A model generated the notes under the pieces. It did no database searches, had not been told where the DNA came from, and saw only the letters and a list, made by a program, of their open reading frames with translations. From Burkholderiales bacterium C2 (GTDB taxonomy: Bacteria > Pseudomonadota > Gammaproteobacteria > Burkholderiales > Burkholderiaceae_C), in contig SCOI01000003.1 in NCBI GenBank assembly GCA_005503085.1, forward strand, positions 124,001 through 188,000: a stretch of 64,000 bases of DNA, written 5' to 3'. The position numbers and the translations under genes were made by a program. Positions 8,409 through 16,375 of this stretch are shown piece by piece (the first letter of the stretch is position 1; each line of letters begins with the position of its first letter).

Positions 8409-9086
8409 ATGAGCAATCACAGCGTTCCCGGCGGCCAGGCCCAGGGCTGGCGCGGCCTGGTGGCCGATTTCTCGGGCGACCGCGAAGCCTTTGCCGTCTC
8501 CTGGGGCAAGGCGATGATGTGGATCTTCCTGCTCAGCGACACCTTTGTGTTCGGCTGTTTCCTGACCGGCTATATGACGGTGCGGGCCTCCACCACCGTG
8601 CCCTGGCCCAATCCCAGCGAGGTCTTCGCCCTGCATGTCGGCGGCACGAACGTGCCCCTGCTGCTGATCGCCATCATGACTTTCGTGCTGATCACCAGCA
8701 GCGGCACGATGGCGATGGCGGTGATGCGAGGCTATGCGCGCGACCGCAAGAATGCCGCGCTGCTGATCTTCGCGACCGCGCTGCTGGGCGCCTGCTTCGT
8801 TGGCATGCAGGCGTTTGAATGGAGCAAGCTGATCGAGGAGGGCGTGCGGCCCTGGGGCAACCCGATGGGGGCGGCCCAGTTCGGCGCCACCTTCTTCATG
8901 ATCACCGGCTTCCACGGCCTGCATGTGTCGATCGGCGTGATCTATCTGATCATCGTCGGCATCAAGGTGCGGCGCGGCGACTACGAGAAAAGCGGCAACT
9001 ACCAGATCGTCGAGATCGCCGGCCTGTACTGGCACTTCGTTGATCTGGTCTGGGTCTTCATCTTTGCCTTTTTCTACCTCTGGTGA
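8409..9086 (+). CDS. coxC: Cytochrome c oxidase subunit III (second paralogue)
   Basis: A 225-residue subunit III with five to six membrane helices. Typical motifs are MMWIFLLSDTFVFG near the N-terminus, the helix-borne acidic residue in MQAFEWSKLIEEG, FFMITGFHGLHVSIGV and GLYWHFVDLVWVFIF at the C-terminus. Subunit III stabilises subunit I and its proton channel. AAGGAGG at 8396-8403 precedes ATG 8409. It lies between the shorter subunit III paralogue and subunit IV, all in one transcription unit. Confidence 0.93.
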   Translation: MSNHSVPGGQAQGWRGLVADFSGDREAFAVSWGKAMMWIFLLSDTFVFGCFLTGYMTVRASTTVPWPNPSEVFALHVGGTNVPLLLIAIMTFVLITSSGTMAMAVMRGYARDRKNAALLIFATALLGACFVGMQAFEWSKLIEEGVRPWGNPMGAAQFGATFFMITGFHGLHVSIGVIYLIIVGIKVRRGDYEKSGNYQIVEIAGLYWHFVDLVWVFIFAFFYLW

Positions 9087-9099
9087 GCGAGGTGACGCG

Positions 9100-9405
9100 A
9101 TGAGTACGCAACAACACCCGATAGGCCTGTACCTGAAGATCTGGCTGCTGCTTTTTGTGCTCAGCGCCATGTCTTACGCGGTGGACTATATGCATCTGCA
9201 AGGGCTGCTGCGCTGGAGCCTGATCCTGCTTTTCATGACGCTGAAGGCCGGGCTCATCATCGCCGTCTTCATGCACATGGCCTGGGAGCGCCTGGCGCTG
9301 ATCTACGCCATCCTCTTGCCGCCCTTGCTGCTGCTGGTGCTGGTCGGGCTGATGTATGCCGAGGCCCAGTACACCTGGCTGACCCGGCTGCTGTTCTTCC
9401 GCTGA
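9100..9405 (+). CDS. Cytochrome c oxidase subunit IV (prokaryotic type)
   Basis: A 101-residue protein with three predicted membrane helices (about 9-28, 37-58 and 66-88), the arrangement of the small prokaryotic subunit IV (CyoD/CtaF-like). The segment LKAGLIIAVFMHMAWERLAL is characteristic of the family. The start was placed at ATG 9100, just after the coxC stop; an upstream frame extension overlaps coxC and is unlikely. It is the last structural oxidase gene before haem O synthase. Confidence 0.85.
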   Translation: MSTQQHPIGLYLKIWLLLFVLSAMSYAVDYMHLQGLLRWSLILLFMTLKAGLIIAVFMHMAWERLALIYAILLPPLLLLVLVGLMYAEAQYTWLTRLLFFR

Positions 9406-9406
9406 T

Positions 9407-10315
9407 ATGTCGGTACCTTCACATGACATCGCGCTGCTGGCGGCCGGGCCGAGCAGCCGGCCCCTGTGGCGCGAGTACCTGGTGCTGACCAAGCCGCGCG
9501 TCGTCGCGCTGATGCTGTTCACCGTGCTGGTGGGCATGCTGCTGGCCGCGCGCACGCCGCTGCCCTGGACCTTGTGGCTGGGCGCACCGCTGGGCATCGC
9601 CCTGGTGGCCGGCGCAGCGGCCGCGATCAACCATCTGGTGGACCGCCGCATCGACGCGCTGATGGCCCGCACCCGCGCCCGTCCGCTGCCGCGCGGCAAG
9701 CTCAGCGGCGGCCAGGTCCTGCTGTTCGCCTCGGCCCTGGGCATGGCCGGCATGGCCCTGCTGCTGCTCACCACCAACCTGCTGTGCGCGCTGCTGACCC
9801 TGGCCTCGCTGCTGGGCTATGCGGTGGTCTACAGCCTCTATCTGAAGCATGCGACGCCGCAGAACATCGTCATCGGCGGCGCGGCCGGCGCGGCCCCGCC
9901 GCTGCTGGGCTGGGTCGCCGTCAGCGGGGCGCTCGATCCCGGCGCGCTGACCCTGTTTCTGATCATCTTCATCTGGACCCCGCCGCATTTCTGGGCCCTG
10001 GCCATCCATCGCCGCGAGGACTATGCGCGCGCCGCCGTGCCCATGCTGCCGGTGCTGCATGGCGTGGCCTACACGACGCGGCGTATCTGGGCCTACACCC
10101 TGGCCCTGCTGGCGGTCAGCCTGCTGCCGGTGGCGATAGGCATGAGCGGCGCACTCTATCTGCTCGGTGCCTTGCTGCTGGGCGCGCGCTATGCCGAGCT
10201 GTCCTGGCGGCTGCGGCGTGACGAGCGCCTGGCCATGCCCAGCTTCCGCTATTCCATCGTCTATCTGTTCGGCCTGTTCGGACTGCTGCTGGCCGATCAC
10301 TTCTTGCTGCGCTGA
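9407..10315 (+). CDS. ctaB: Protoheme IX farnesyltransferase (haem O synthase)
   Basis: A 302-residue UbiA-family prenyltransferase that farnesylates haem B to haem O, the precursor of the haem A used by the adjacent oxidase. The first aspartate-rich motif is seen in INHLVDRRIDALMARTRARP, and the second conserved loop in HRREDYARAAVPMLPV. About eight to nine membrane helices follow. The gene starts one base after the subunit IV stop, so it belongs to the oxidase operon. No haem A synthase or Sco gene is visible in the window. Confidence 0.93.
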   Translation: MSVPSHDIALLAAGPSSRPLWREYLVLTKPRVVALMLFTVLVGMLLAARTPLPWTLWLGAPLGIALVAGAAAAINHLVDRRIDALMARTRARPLPRGKLSGGQVLLFASALGMAGMALLLLTTNLLCALLTLASLLGYAVVYSLYLKHATPQNIVIGGAAGAAPPLLGWVAVSGALDPGALTLFLIIFIWTPPHFWALAIHRREDYARAAVPMLPVLHGVAYTTRRIWAYTLALLAVSLLPVAIGMSGALYLLGALLLGARYAELSWRLRRDERLAMPSFRYSIVYLFGLFGLLLADHFLLR

Positions 10316-10347
10316 GTCCAGCACCGGGCTCGGGCCATACTTGGCCG

Positions 10348-11184
10348 ATGCAAGACGACAAGACCGCTACTCCCACCATCGCCTTTATCGGCGCCGGCCG
10401 TCTCGGCCGCTGCCTGGCCCAGGCCTTGGCAGCCGCCGGCGAGACCGTGCTGGCGCCGCTGGGCCGCAGGGATGACACGGCCGCCGCGCTGGCTGCCGAT
10501 CTGGTGTTCCTGACCGTGCCCGATGACGCGATCGCAGCGCTGGCGTGCAGCCTGCCGTGGCGACATGGCCAGGCGGTCGTGCATTGCAGCGGCGCCACCG
10601 AGCTGGCCGCACTGGAAGCCGCTGCGGCGGCGGGCGCCGCGGTCGGCGGCTTCCATCCGCTGCAGATCTTCACGGCCGACACGCAGCAGTCCGCCGCCCT
10701 GCTGGCCGGCTCCTGCGTCGCGATCGAGGCTGCGTCGCCGCTGCTGGGCGAGCTGCAGCGACTGGCGAGTCTGCTGCGGATGCGGCCGCTGAGCTTGCCG
10801 CCGGGCAGCCGCGCCGCCTATCACGGCGCTGCCAGCTTCGCGGCCAGCTTTTTGCTGTCGATGCTGGACGAGGCCGCCCAGGTCTGGGCTGCCGCTGGTC
10901 TGCCGCAAGACCTGACCCTGCCGGCCCTGCTGCCGCTGGCGCGTGGCACCCTGGCGGCGGCCGAGGCACGCGGCCTGGCCGGCGCGCTGGCCGGGCCGAT
11001 TTCGCGTGCTGACACGGGGGTGCTCGCCGCCCACCTGCGTGCCTTCGACGCGCTGGGCGGCGAGCACGGCGAGTTCTACCGCCAGTTGTCGCGCCGCCAG
11101 CTGGCATTGGCACGCGCGGCCGGGCGACTCGACGAGCAGCAGCTGCAGCGTCTCGCCCAACTGATAGCGGCGCCGCCGCCCTGA
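10348..11184 (+). CDS. Rossmann-fold protein with DUF2520 domain
   Basis: A 278-residue cytosolic protein. The N-terminus carries a dinucleotide-binding motif (TIAFIGAGRLGRCLAQAL), and the protein continues with FLTVPDDAIAALA and VVHCSGATE, as in the F420/NADP-oxidoreductase-like family. The C-terminal half is helical and matches the DUF2520 layout (GGFHPLQIF, then AYHGAASFAASFLLSML). The substrate is unknown. It sits 32 bases after ctaB on the same strand, so it may be co-transcribed, but nothing ties it functionally to the oxidase. Confidence 0.8.
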   Translation: MQDDKTATPTIAFIGAGRLGRCLAQALAAAGETVLAPLGRRDDTAAALAADLVFLTVPDDAIAALACSLPWRHGQAVVHCSGATELAALEAAAAAGAAVGGFHPLQIFTADTQQSAALLAGSCVAIEAASPLLGELQRLASLLRMRPLSLPPGSRAAYHGAASFAASFLLSMLDEAAQVWAAAGLPQDLTLPALLPLARGTLAAAEARGLAGALAGPISRADTGVLAAHLRAFDALGGEHGEFYRQLSRRQLALARAAGRLDEQQLQRLAQLIAAPPP

Positions 11185-11196
11185 CGCTGGACGCGC

Positions 11197-13155
11197 TCAG
11201 CGCGCCTTGTCCTCCAGCCGCAGTCGCAGATCGCGCAAGGTCGAGGCCGAGCGGCCGAATTCGATGGGCGCCAGCTTGTCGGTGCTCCTGCCGCCGGAGC
11301 GCAGGATGCGGCCGAAGGTCGATTGCACGGTGGCCGGATCGTCATCGAAATCGCCATGGTGCTGGGCGCGGCTGCGCGGGTTTGCACCGGCCTTGTCGGG
11401 TGAGAGCACCAGCTCGGCCTTGGCCGAGGCGAACAGCTTGCCGAGCTCGGGGTCGGCTTCGATGCAGCGCTGCAGGCCCAGTATGGGCGTGCCGTCCTGC
11501 ACCATGGGCACGCGCTGGCGCGCCTCGAAGGCATTGGAGACTAGATAGAGCAGGGACTTGTTGTAGAGCTTGGCGCAGTTGTCGTCCTTCTCGGTCTTGT
11601 CGTCCAAGGCATAGAGCGCGAAGTCCTGGATGCGGCCGCTCTTGATGGCCGGCAGATAGTCGCTCTTGAACAGCGCGGTCGTGCAGGCCGGCGCCCACAA
11701 GGTGCAGCTGACGATCTTGGCCTTGGCCGTCAGCAGGCCGACCAGTGGCGCCAGCAGGATGGCCCCGGCACTGTGGGCGACCAGATGGATCTCCAGCCCC
11801 GGCTCGTCCTTCAGCAGGGCCAGCAGATGCTCGGCCACCTTGTGGGCCGCGCCGCCCTTGCGACTGGCGGCCAGCGCGTTCTCCTTCATCTCGTCCCAGG
11901 CCGCCTTGCCGGTCAGATTGCGCGCCACCGGCTCCAGCAAATCGTCCAGGCGGTCGAGCAGGAAGTCCTTGGCGGCATCGAAGGCGCCCTCGGGACGACG
12001 CCGGCGCACGGCGTCCTGCAGGATGTTGCTGACGGTGCTCCAGTAGTCGCTGCGCCAGATGAAGGCCAGCGGGTAGACGCCGGCCTCCAGCAGCGCCGGT
12101 CGGTACTCGGCCAGCCGCTGCAGCGCGGCCTGCTCGCTGACCAGACCGCCGTGGGCGTACAGCAGCAGGCGCTTCTTGGGCCAGGGCGCCAAGGCCTGGC
12201 GCACATCGGTGGCGAAGAGCTGGGCCAGCTCGTCCTCGTTCATGCCGTATTCGCCGCCGGGCCGCAGCCGGCCCTCGTTGCCGACGCTGACCACATGGGG
12301 ACGCAAGGCCATATGGCTGACCTTGGTCGCGCCCGAGGGCCCGCTGAGCTGGGCGGCCGGCTCGCCGGCCGGCGTCGCCAGCCGGATCGGCGCGCCCAGG
12401 CGGGCGACCCAGACATCGGTCGCGTTGCGCAGCCAGTCGTCATAGAAGATGCGCGCAAAGCCCTGGCGGCCCCAGTCAGGGCCCCAGGAGTTCTGCAGCC
12501 AGAAACCCTGCTCGTCATAGGCGACGATGGCGAAGGCATGGCCACCGAGCTCCTGGTCGGAGGGCGTGATGATGCCGTCGGCACCGACCGCGTCCCAGCC
12601 CGCGTGCACCGAGGCGGTGGCGAAGAGGATGCCGACCTCGGCGAGCGCCGCATGCATCGCGACCAGGTCCTTGTGGTTGACGCGGAAGTAAGCGCCCAGT
12701 GGCCGGCCCTGCGCGTTCTCGACCCGGCTCTGCGACAGGCCCTTCTCGCCACCGCGCTTGGGGCGGTAGGGCCAGACGCTCTCGGCGCAGACGCCGTGCT
12801 TGTGCCAGCCCTTCATCGCGCCGCGCGCGCTCGAGCCCGAGTAGCTTTCGCCGGGCCATTCGTCGTAGCGCCGCGCCATGTCGTAGAGCATGCGTGGGCT
12901 GACCGGCGTCGGGTCGGGCACCACCTTGCGACGGCGCAGCAGGAAGTTCGCGACGGTGGCCAGGCCGAAGCCGGTGCAGGCACCTTCCTGGCCCTGGTCG
13001 AGGATGGGCACCTCCAAGGCCTGGTAGTCTTCCAGCGCGATGCGCGACGGCACTTCGACCAGGGTCGAGACATACATGCGGTCGCGGAAATCCAGCGTGT
13101 CGCGGCGCGCGTCCAGCGTGCGTTTGGTGGCGGGGGCCTTCTTCTTGGTGGCCAT
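11197..13155 (-). CDS. Papain-like C1 peptidase fused to an alpha/beta-hydrolase-like domain
   Basis: A 652-residue protein of two enzyme-like halves. Residues about 45-255 form a C1 peptidase: Gln54 and Cys60 in DQGQEGACTGFG, His206 in GGHAFAIVAY and Asn222 in LQNSWGPDWG, so the papain catalytic residues are intact. Residues about 325-600 resemble a lipase/esterase fold, with an oxyanion-type loop in LLLYAHGGLVS and a nucleophile elbow IHLVAHSAGAIL (Ser462). A late His pair in AQHHGDFDDDP is a candidate catalytic histidine. The N-terminus is Lys/Ala rich and I see no clear signal peptide. GAGGAGA lies just upstream of ATG 13155. The gene follows a patatin-like gene and a small lipoprotein gene on the same strand. 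Its function is unknown. Confidence 0.8.
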   Translation of the reverse strand: MATKKKAPATKRTLDARRDTLDFRDRMYVSTLVEVPSRIALEDYQALEVPILDQGQEGACTGFGLATVANFLLRRRKVVPDPTPVSPRMLYDMARRYDEWPGESYSGSSARGAMKGWHKHGVCAESVWPYRPKRGGEKGLSQSRVENAQGRPLGAYFRVNHKDLVAMHAALAEVGILFATASVHAGWDAVGADGIITPSDQELGGHAFAIVAYDEQGFWLQNSWGPDWGRQGFARIFYDDWLRNATDVWVARLGAPIRLATPAGEPAAQLSGPSGATKVSHMALRPHVVSVGNEGRLRPGGEYGMNEDELAQLFATDVRQALAPWPKKRLLLYAHGGLVSEQAALQRLAEYRPALLEAGVYPLAFIWRSDYWSTVSNILQDAVRRRRPEGAFDAAKDFLLDRLDDLLEPVARNLTGKAAWDEMKENALAASRKGGAAHKVAEHLLALLKDEPGLEIHLVAHSAGAILLAPLVGLLTAKAKIVSCTLWAPACTTALFKSDYLPAIKSGRIQDFALYALDDKTEKDDNCAKLYNKSLLYLVSNAFEARQRVPMVQDGTPILGLQRCIEADPELGKLFASAKAELVLSPDKAGANPRSRAQHHGDFDDDPATVQSTFGRILRSGGRSTDKLAPIEFGRSASTLRDLRLRLEDKAR

Positions 13156-13220
13156 CAGGGTCTCCTCAGGATGTCGAGGGCCGCAGGCTGCCACGCGGCG
13201 CGGCGCCTGCCCATCCCCAG

Positions 13221-14255
13221 CTAATAGAACAGGGTGCCGAGATCCAGCGTGGAGCGCCGGCCGAGCTGCTCGCGATGCTGGTCCAGCCATTGCCGGGCGC
13301 GTTCGCGGCCCAGCTTCTTGAGCATGTCGAAGAATTTCAGATTGGCCGCCAGCTTGCTGTCGGCATGCAGCTCGCCCAGCACATCGGCCGCCTCGATCAG
13401 ATGAAAGCGCAGTTGCTGGGCGCGCCGCTCCAGGCTGCCGACCTGCAGGTTCAGCCAGCGCCTGGGCAGGTGCTCGCGCAGATGGGCGAACATGCGCATC
13501 TCGCGCAAAAAGGTGGCGTTGAAGGCGATCTCCAGCGCGCGGCTGTGGATGTCGGCGGCGCTGACCGGGGTCGACTTGTGCTTCAGCGGGGTCAGCAGCA
13601 CCAGCAGCACGTCGCTGCAGCGGCATTCGAAGAACAGCGGGAACACCGCCGGATTGGCCGCATAGCCGCCGTCCCAGTAGGGCTCGCCGTCGATCTCAAT
13701 GGCGCGGTGCACGGTCGGCAGGCAGGCCGAGGCCAGCAGCACCTCGGCGCTCAGTTCGGCGTTGCGGAACAGGCGCAGCTTGCCGCTATTGGCCTGGGTG
13801 GTGGCGATGAAGAGCTTGACCGGGCTGTGCCGACGCAGACGCTCGAAGTCGACCTGCCCGCTGATGATGTCGCGCAGCGGATTCAGGTCGAAGGGGTTGA
13901 GCTGCTCGGGCGCCATGTAATAGGTCCACCGCAGCATCAGCTTGAACATGGGCGCCAGGCTGATGTTCTGGCCATCGGCCGAGCTCTGCGTGAAATGCTC
14001 GGGCACGGTGGCCGCCACCGCGGTCCAGAAGGCCTGCAGCGCGGTGCGCGCGCCGTCGGCGCCGCCGCTCATCAGGCCCTGGACCATCACGACCGCATTC
14101 ATCGCGCCGGCACTGGTGCCGCTGACGCCCTCGAAGCGCAGCCGGCCGTCCTCCAGCAAGGCGTCCAGCACGCCCCAGGTGAACGCGCCATGGGCGCCGC
14201 CACCCTGCAGGGCGAGATTGAGGGTCGGGTTCTGGGGTTTGCCGAGAAATCGCAT
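13221..14255 (-). CDS. Patatin-like phospholipase family protein
   Basis: A 344-residue protein with the full patatin signature: oxyanion loop GGGAHG at 18-23, nucleophile GTSAG with Ser48, and DGG with Asp195 as the second member of the catalytic dyad. No signal peptide is present, so it is cytosolic or delivered by another route. It is expected to hydrolyse acyl ester bonds in phospholipids. The ATG at 14255 directly precedes the MRFLGKPQNP N-terminus typical of the family; longer frames upstream run into the lipoprotein gene and look non-coding. It is 65 bases upstream of the C1 peptidase-hydrolase fusion and 17 bases downstream of the lipoprotein gene, so the three probably form one unit. 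Confidence 0.87.
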   Translation of the reverse strand: MRFLGKPQNPTLNLALQGGGAHGAFTWGVLDALLEDGRLRFEGVSGTSAGAMNAVVMVQGLMSGGADGARTALQAFWTAVAATVPEHFTQSSADGQNISLAPMFKLMLRWTYYMAPEQLNPFDLNPLRDIISGQVDFERLRRHSPVKLFIATTQANSGKLRLFRNAELSAEVLLASACLPTVHRAIEIDGEPYWDGGYAANPAVFPLFFECRCSDVLLVLLTPLKHKSTPVSAADIHSRALEIAFNATFLREMRMFAHLREHLPRRWLNLQVGSLERRAQQLRFHLIEAADVLGELHADSKLAANLKFFDMLKKLGRERARQWLDQHREQLGRRSTLDLGTLFY

Positions 14256-14272
14256 CGCGGCTCCCGGGGCGG

Positions 14273-14509
14273 CTACTCGGTGGTGACCGCGTCGGTCTTG
14301 TCGTCGGGACCCACGGCGTCGATGGTCTTCTCGATCACCTTGCCGCCGACCTTGACCCCGGTGCTGACCACCGCACCGGCCACCGAGATGGTCGCGCCGG
14401 CCACGGCCCCGGCCACGCTGACGACAGCACAGCCGCTCAGCATCAGCAGCGGCATGGCGGCGAGCAGCAGGCGCAATCGGAAGGAGGGCTTGAGAGGCTT
14501 CATGGGCAT
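14273..14509 (-). CDS. Small lipoprotein, unknown function
   Basis: A 78-residue protein with a basic N-terminus, a hydrophobic core and a lipobox LSGC ending at Cys27. The predicted mature part is about 52 residues with repeated VSVAGAV/ISVAGAV-like glycine- and valine-rich segments and a charged C-terminus. An alternative ATG at 14503 would shorten it by two residues. It is the first gene of the putative three-gene unit with the patatin and the C1 peptidase fusion. Membrane association by the repeats is an inference. Confidence 0.65.
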   Translation of the reverse strand: MPMKPLKPSFRLRLLLAAMPLLMLSGCAVVSVAGAVAGATISVAGAVVSTGVKVGGKVIEKTIDAVGPDDKTDAVTTE

Positions 14510-14568
14510 GGGCGCTAGGGACTGGGCCGCATTGTGCCCAAAGCGCCGACTGTGCCATGCTTGCGTGC

Positions 14569-15252
14569 ATGTTTGCCGTCTATGGATTGCAGGGGCGTAT
14601 GTTCAGCGGGCCGCTGGACCGGGTGCGCGAGCTCGGCCCGGTGCAGGCGGTGGCCCGGCTGCGGGCGCTCGCCGGGGTGCAGCGCGAGGAACAGGCGCCG
14701 CCCGCTGCGGTGATCGCCGGCCGCCTGGCCGAGGAGGGTGGTTTCGGTGGGCTGGCTGCCGAAACCCTGCCGCGCCAGGCACTCAATGCCTATGCGCAGA
14801 CCGCCGCGCCGCCGCGCCAGCCGCTGAGCCTGGTGCAGCAGCTGATGAGCCGCCGGATGATCACCGTACCGCTGGCGGCCACCGTGCGCGAGGCCTGGAG
14901 TCTGCTAGCGCGGGCTGGCGTGGGTCAGGCGCCGGTGCTCAATGCCAAGGGGCAGCTGGTGGGTCTGATCATGCGTGCCGACCTGCTGCGTCCCGACACC
15001 TTGCCGCTGGATCCGGCCGATGCCCAGGCCTGGACCGAGCGCCTGGCCCAGCCGGTGTCCAGCGCGATGTGGACCCCGGTGCCGACCGCCCAGCCCGACA
15101 GCCCGGTGCGCGAGGTGGCCCAGCTGCTGTTGGACCTGCACCTGCCGGGCCTGCCGGTGCTGGACGAGCAAGGTGCGCTGCAGGGCTTTCTGTCGCGCAG
15201 CGATCTCCTGCGGGCGTTGACCCGCGAGCCGCCCTTGGATCTGTGGAGTTAG
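14569..15252 (+). CDS. CBS-domain protein
   Basis: A 227-residue cytosolic protein. The first 90 residues are not diagnostic (MFAVYGLQGRMFSGPLDRVR). Two CBS domains follow, about 95-150 (SLVQQLMSRRMITVPLAAT, then GQLVGLIMRADLL) and about 165-222 (AMWTPVPTAQPDSPVREV, then GALQGFLSRSDLL). Tandem CBS domains usually bind adenosyl ligands. Another ATG at 14557 is in frame; 14569 was preferred because the MFAVYG start looks like a natural N-terminus. The gene is divergent from the lipoprotein gene and stands alone. Confidence 0.8.
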   Translation: MFAVYGLQGRMFSGPLDRVRELGPVQAVARLRALAGVQREEQAPPAAVIAGRLAEEGGFGGLAAETLPRQALNAYAQTAAPPRQPLSLVQQLMSRRMITVPLAATVREAWSLLARAGVGQAPVLNAKGQLVGLIMRADLLRPDTLPLDPADAQAWTERLAQPVSSAMWTPVPTAQPDSPVREVAQLLLDLHLPGLPVLDEQGALQGFLSRSDLLRALTREPPLDLWS

Positions 15253-15273
15253 CTGGGGCCTCTAAACCACGGC

Positions 15274-15302
15274 TTGCCAAACGCATCTGTCTCGTTTATG
15301 CT
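15274..15302 (+). promoter_or_regulatory. Candidate infA promoter
   Basis: TTGCCA at 15274-15279 and TATGCT at 15297-15302 are 17 bases apart (5/6 and 4/6 to consensus). The expected start point, near 15309, falls directly at the base of a hairpin with a T-rich tail. A second, weaker TATGCT lies at 15392-15397. Confidence 0.45.
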
Positions 15303-15309
15303 ACGGCTT

Positions 15310-15346
15310 CGCCGCTGCAGTGCTTGCGCTGTGGCGGTTTTGTTTT
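15310..15346 (+). terminator. Hairpin with T-rich tail upstream of infA
   Basis: CGCCGC (15310-15315) can pair with GTGGCG (15331-15336, one G-T pair), with further pairing inside. The tail GTTTTGTTTTG follows. It may end transcription from the CBS gene, or it may act as an attenuator if the promoter at 15274-15302 is used. Confidence 0.45.
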
Positions 15347-15426
15347 GCCCCGCGACAATGCAGATCTTCTGCACATCGCCTCGGGTCGGCGTATGCTGGC
15401 CCTTACTGAATTGGAGAAACGCCCAC

Positions 15427-15687
15427 ATGGCCAAGGAAGAACTGATCGAAATGCAAGGCCAGGTGGACGAAGTCTTGCCGGATACCCGTTTTCGCGTGAC
15501 GCTTGAGAATGGCCACCAGCTGGTCGCCTACACATCGGGCAAGATGCGCAAGAACCATATCCGCATCCTGGCCGGCGACAAGGTTTCGTTGGAACTGTCG
15601 CCCTACGATCTGTCCAAGGGCCGCATCACCTTCCGTCACATCGAGCGCCGCGGCCCGATGCCGACGACGCCGCAGCGTCGCTACTGA
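15427..15687 (+). CDS. infA: Translation initiation factor IF-1
   Basis: An 86-residue single OB-fold protein that binds the 30S A site. The start [20 protein letters not shown] and the core ([20 protein letters not shown], then [20 protein letters not shown]) are diagnostic. It is about 14 residues longer than the 72-residue ribosomal-operon type, with an extra basic C-terminus ending PTTPQRRY, as in the second infA copy of many Burkholderiales. GGAG at 15413-15416 precedes ATG 15427. An upstream in-frame extension to 15274 is not needed. It is monocistronic and convergent with cheZ. Confidence 0.93.
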   Translation: MAKEELIEMQGQVDEVLPDTRFRVTLENGHQLVAYTSGKMRKNHIRILAGDKVSLELSPYDLSKGRITFRHIERRGPMPTTPQRRY

Positions 15688-15697
15688 CCTGCCGATC

Positions 15698-15718
15698 AAG
15701 AAGCCGGGACGGCTTCTT
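15698..15718. terminator. Convergent infA/cheZ hairpin
   Basis: A perfect 9-bp stem, AAGAAGCCG (15698-15706) with CGGCTTCTT (15710-15718), closes a 3-base loop GGA. It lies between two convergent stops and overlaps the cheZ stop codon. The T-tract is weak on both strands, so efficiency is uncertain. Confidence 0.55.
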
Positions 15719-16275
15719 CAGAAACCCAACGAGGCCAGCAGGTCGTCCACATCGTCCTGCTTGAGCGCCTTGTCGGGTGTCTGAACACCCTCCAGCGCCG
15801 CCTGCTCGGGCGCCGCTGTCGCCACCACCGCATTGCCGGACAGCATCTGCTCCAGCGGCCGCTCGGCGCGCTCCAGCATGCGCATCACCTTGTTGATGAC
15901 CTGGCCCGACAGGTCCTGGAAGTCCTGCGCCATCATGATTTCGGTGTGCAGTGCCTTCTCGCGCCCGGCAAAGCTGGCGGCCGTGGCCGCATAGGCGGCG
16001 CACAGCTTCATCATCGCGCGGGCACGCTCCACCGTCAGCTCGGGCGCGGTGGCCATGCGCACCAGGGTCTCGGACAGATCGCTGCCCTGGCGGCGCACCT
16101 GCTCGGCATCGTCCTGCGCCGCATCCACCAGATTCAGCACCTTGTTGGCGGCCTGCTCGGTCATCTGCCGCACATAGGCCAGGCGCTCGCAGGCGTCGGG
16201 CAGCTCATGGGCGAATTGCGTCAGGGCCTGGGCCGCCTGAGGGTCAAGGGCGTGATCGTCGGTGGTGGCTGGCAT
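15718..16275 (-). CDS. cheZ: Chemotaxis phosphatase CheZ
   Basis: A 185-residue CheZ that dephosphorylates CheY-P. The catalytic block reads MMAQDFQDLSGQVINKVM; Asp121 and Gln125 correspond to the catalytic pair of the family. The C-terminal DDVDDLLASLGF is the CheY-binding amphipathic helix. The middle is long-helical, as expected for the four-helix dimer. It is shorter than the E. coli protein (214). No other che gene lies beside it, so it is separated from a chemotaxis operon but shares the window with two chemoreceptors. The start at ATG 16275 gives a normal N-terminus; the longer upstream frame is not coding-like. Confidence 0.9.
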   Translation of the reverse strand: MPATTDDHALDPQAAQALTQFAHELPDACERLAYVRQMTEQAANKVLNLVDAAQDDAEQVRRQGSDLSETLVRMATAPELTVERARAMMKLCAAYAATAASFAGREKALHTEIMMAQDFQDLSGQVINKVMRMLERAERPLEQMLSGNAVVATAAPEQAALEGVQTPDKALKQDDVDDLLASLGF

Positions 16276-16375
16276 GGCGTGGGTTCCCCTGTCTGGTGCC
16301 TCGATGCGCGCAAGCGCGGACACGTCGGGGAATCTTAGCGGCGCCCCCCGCCGGTGCAGGGCCGGGCAGCCCGAG

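Noticed and set aside
11773-13224. A 483-codon plus-strand frame opposite the protease-hydrolase fusion
   Set aside because: It lacks a plausible ribosome site or domain, while the minus-strand protein has intact catalytic motifs.
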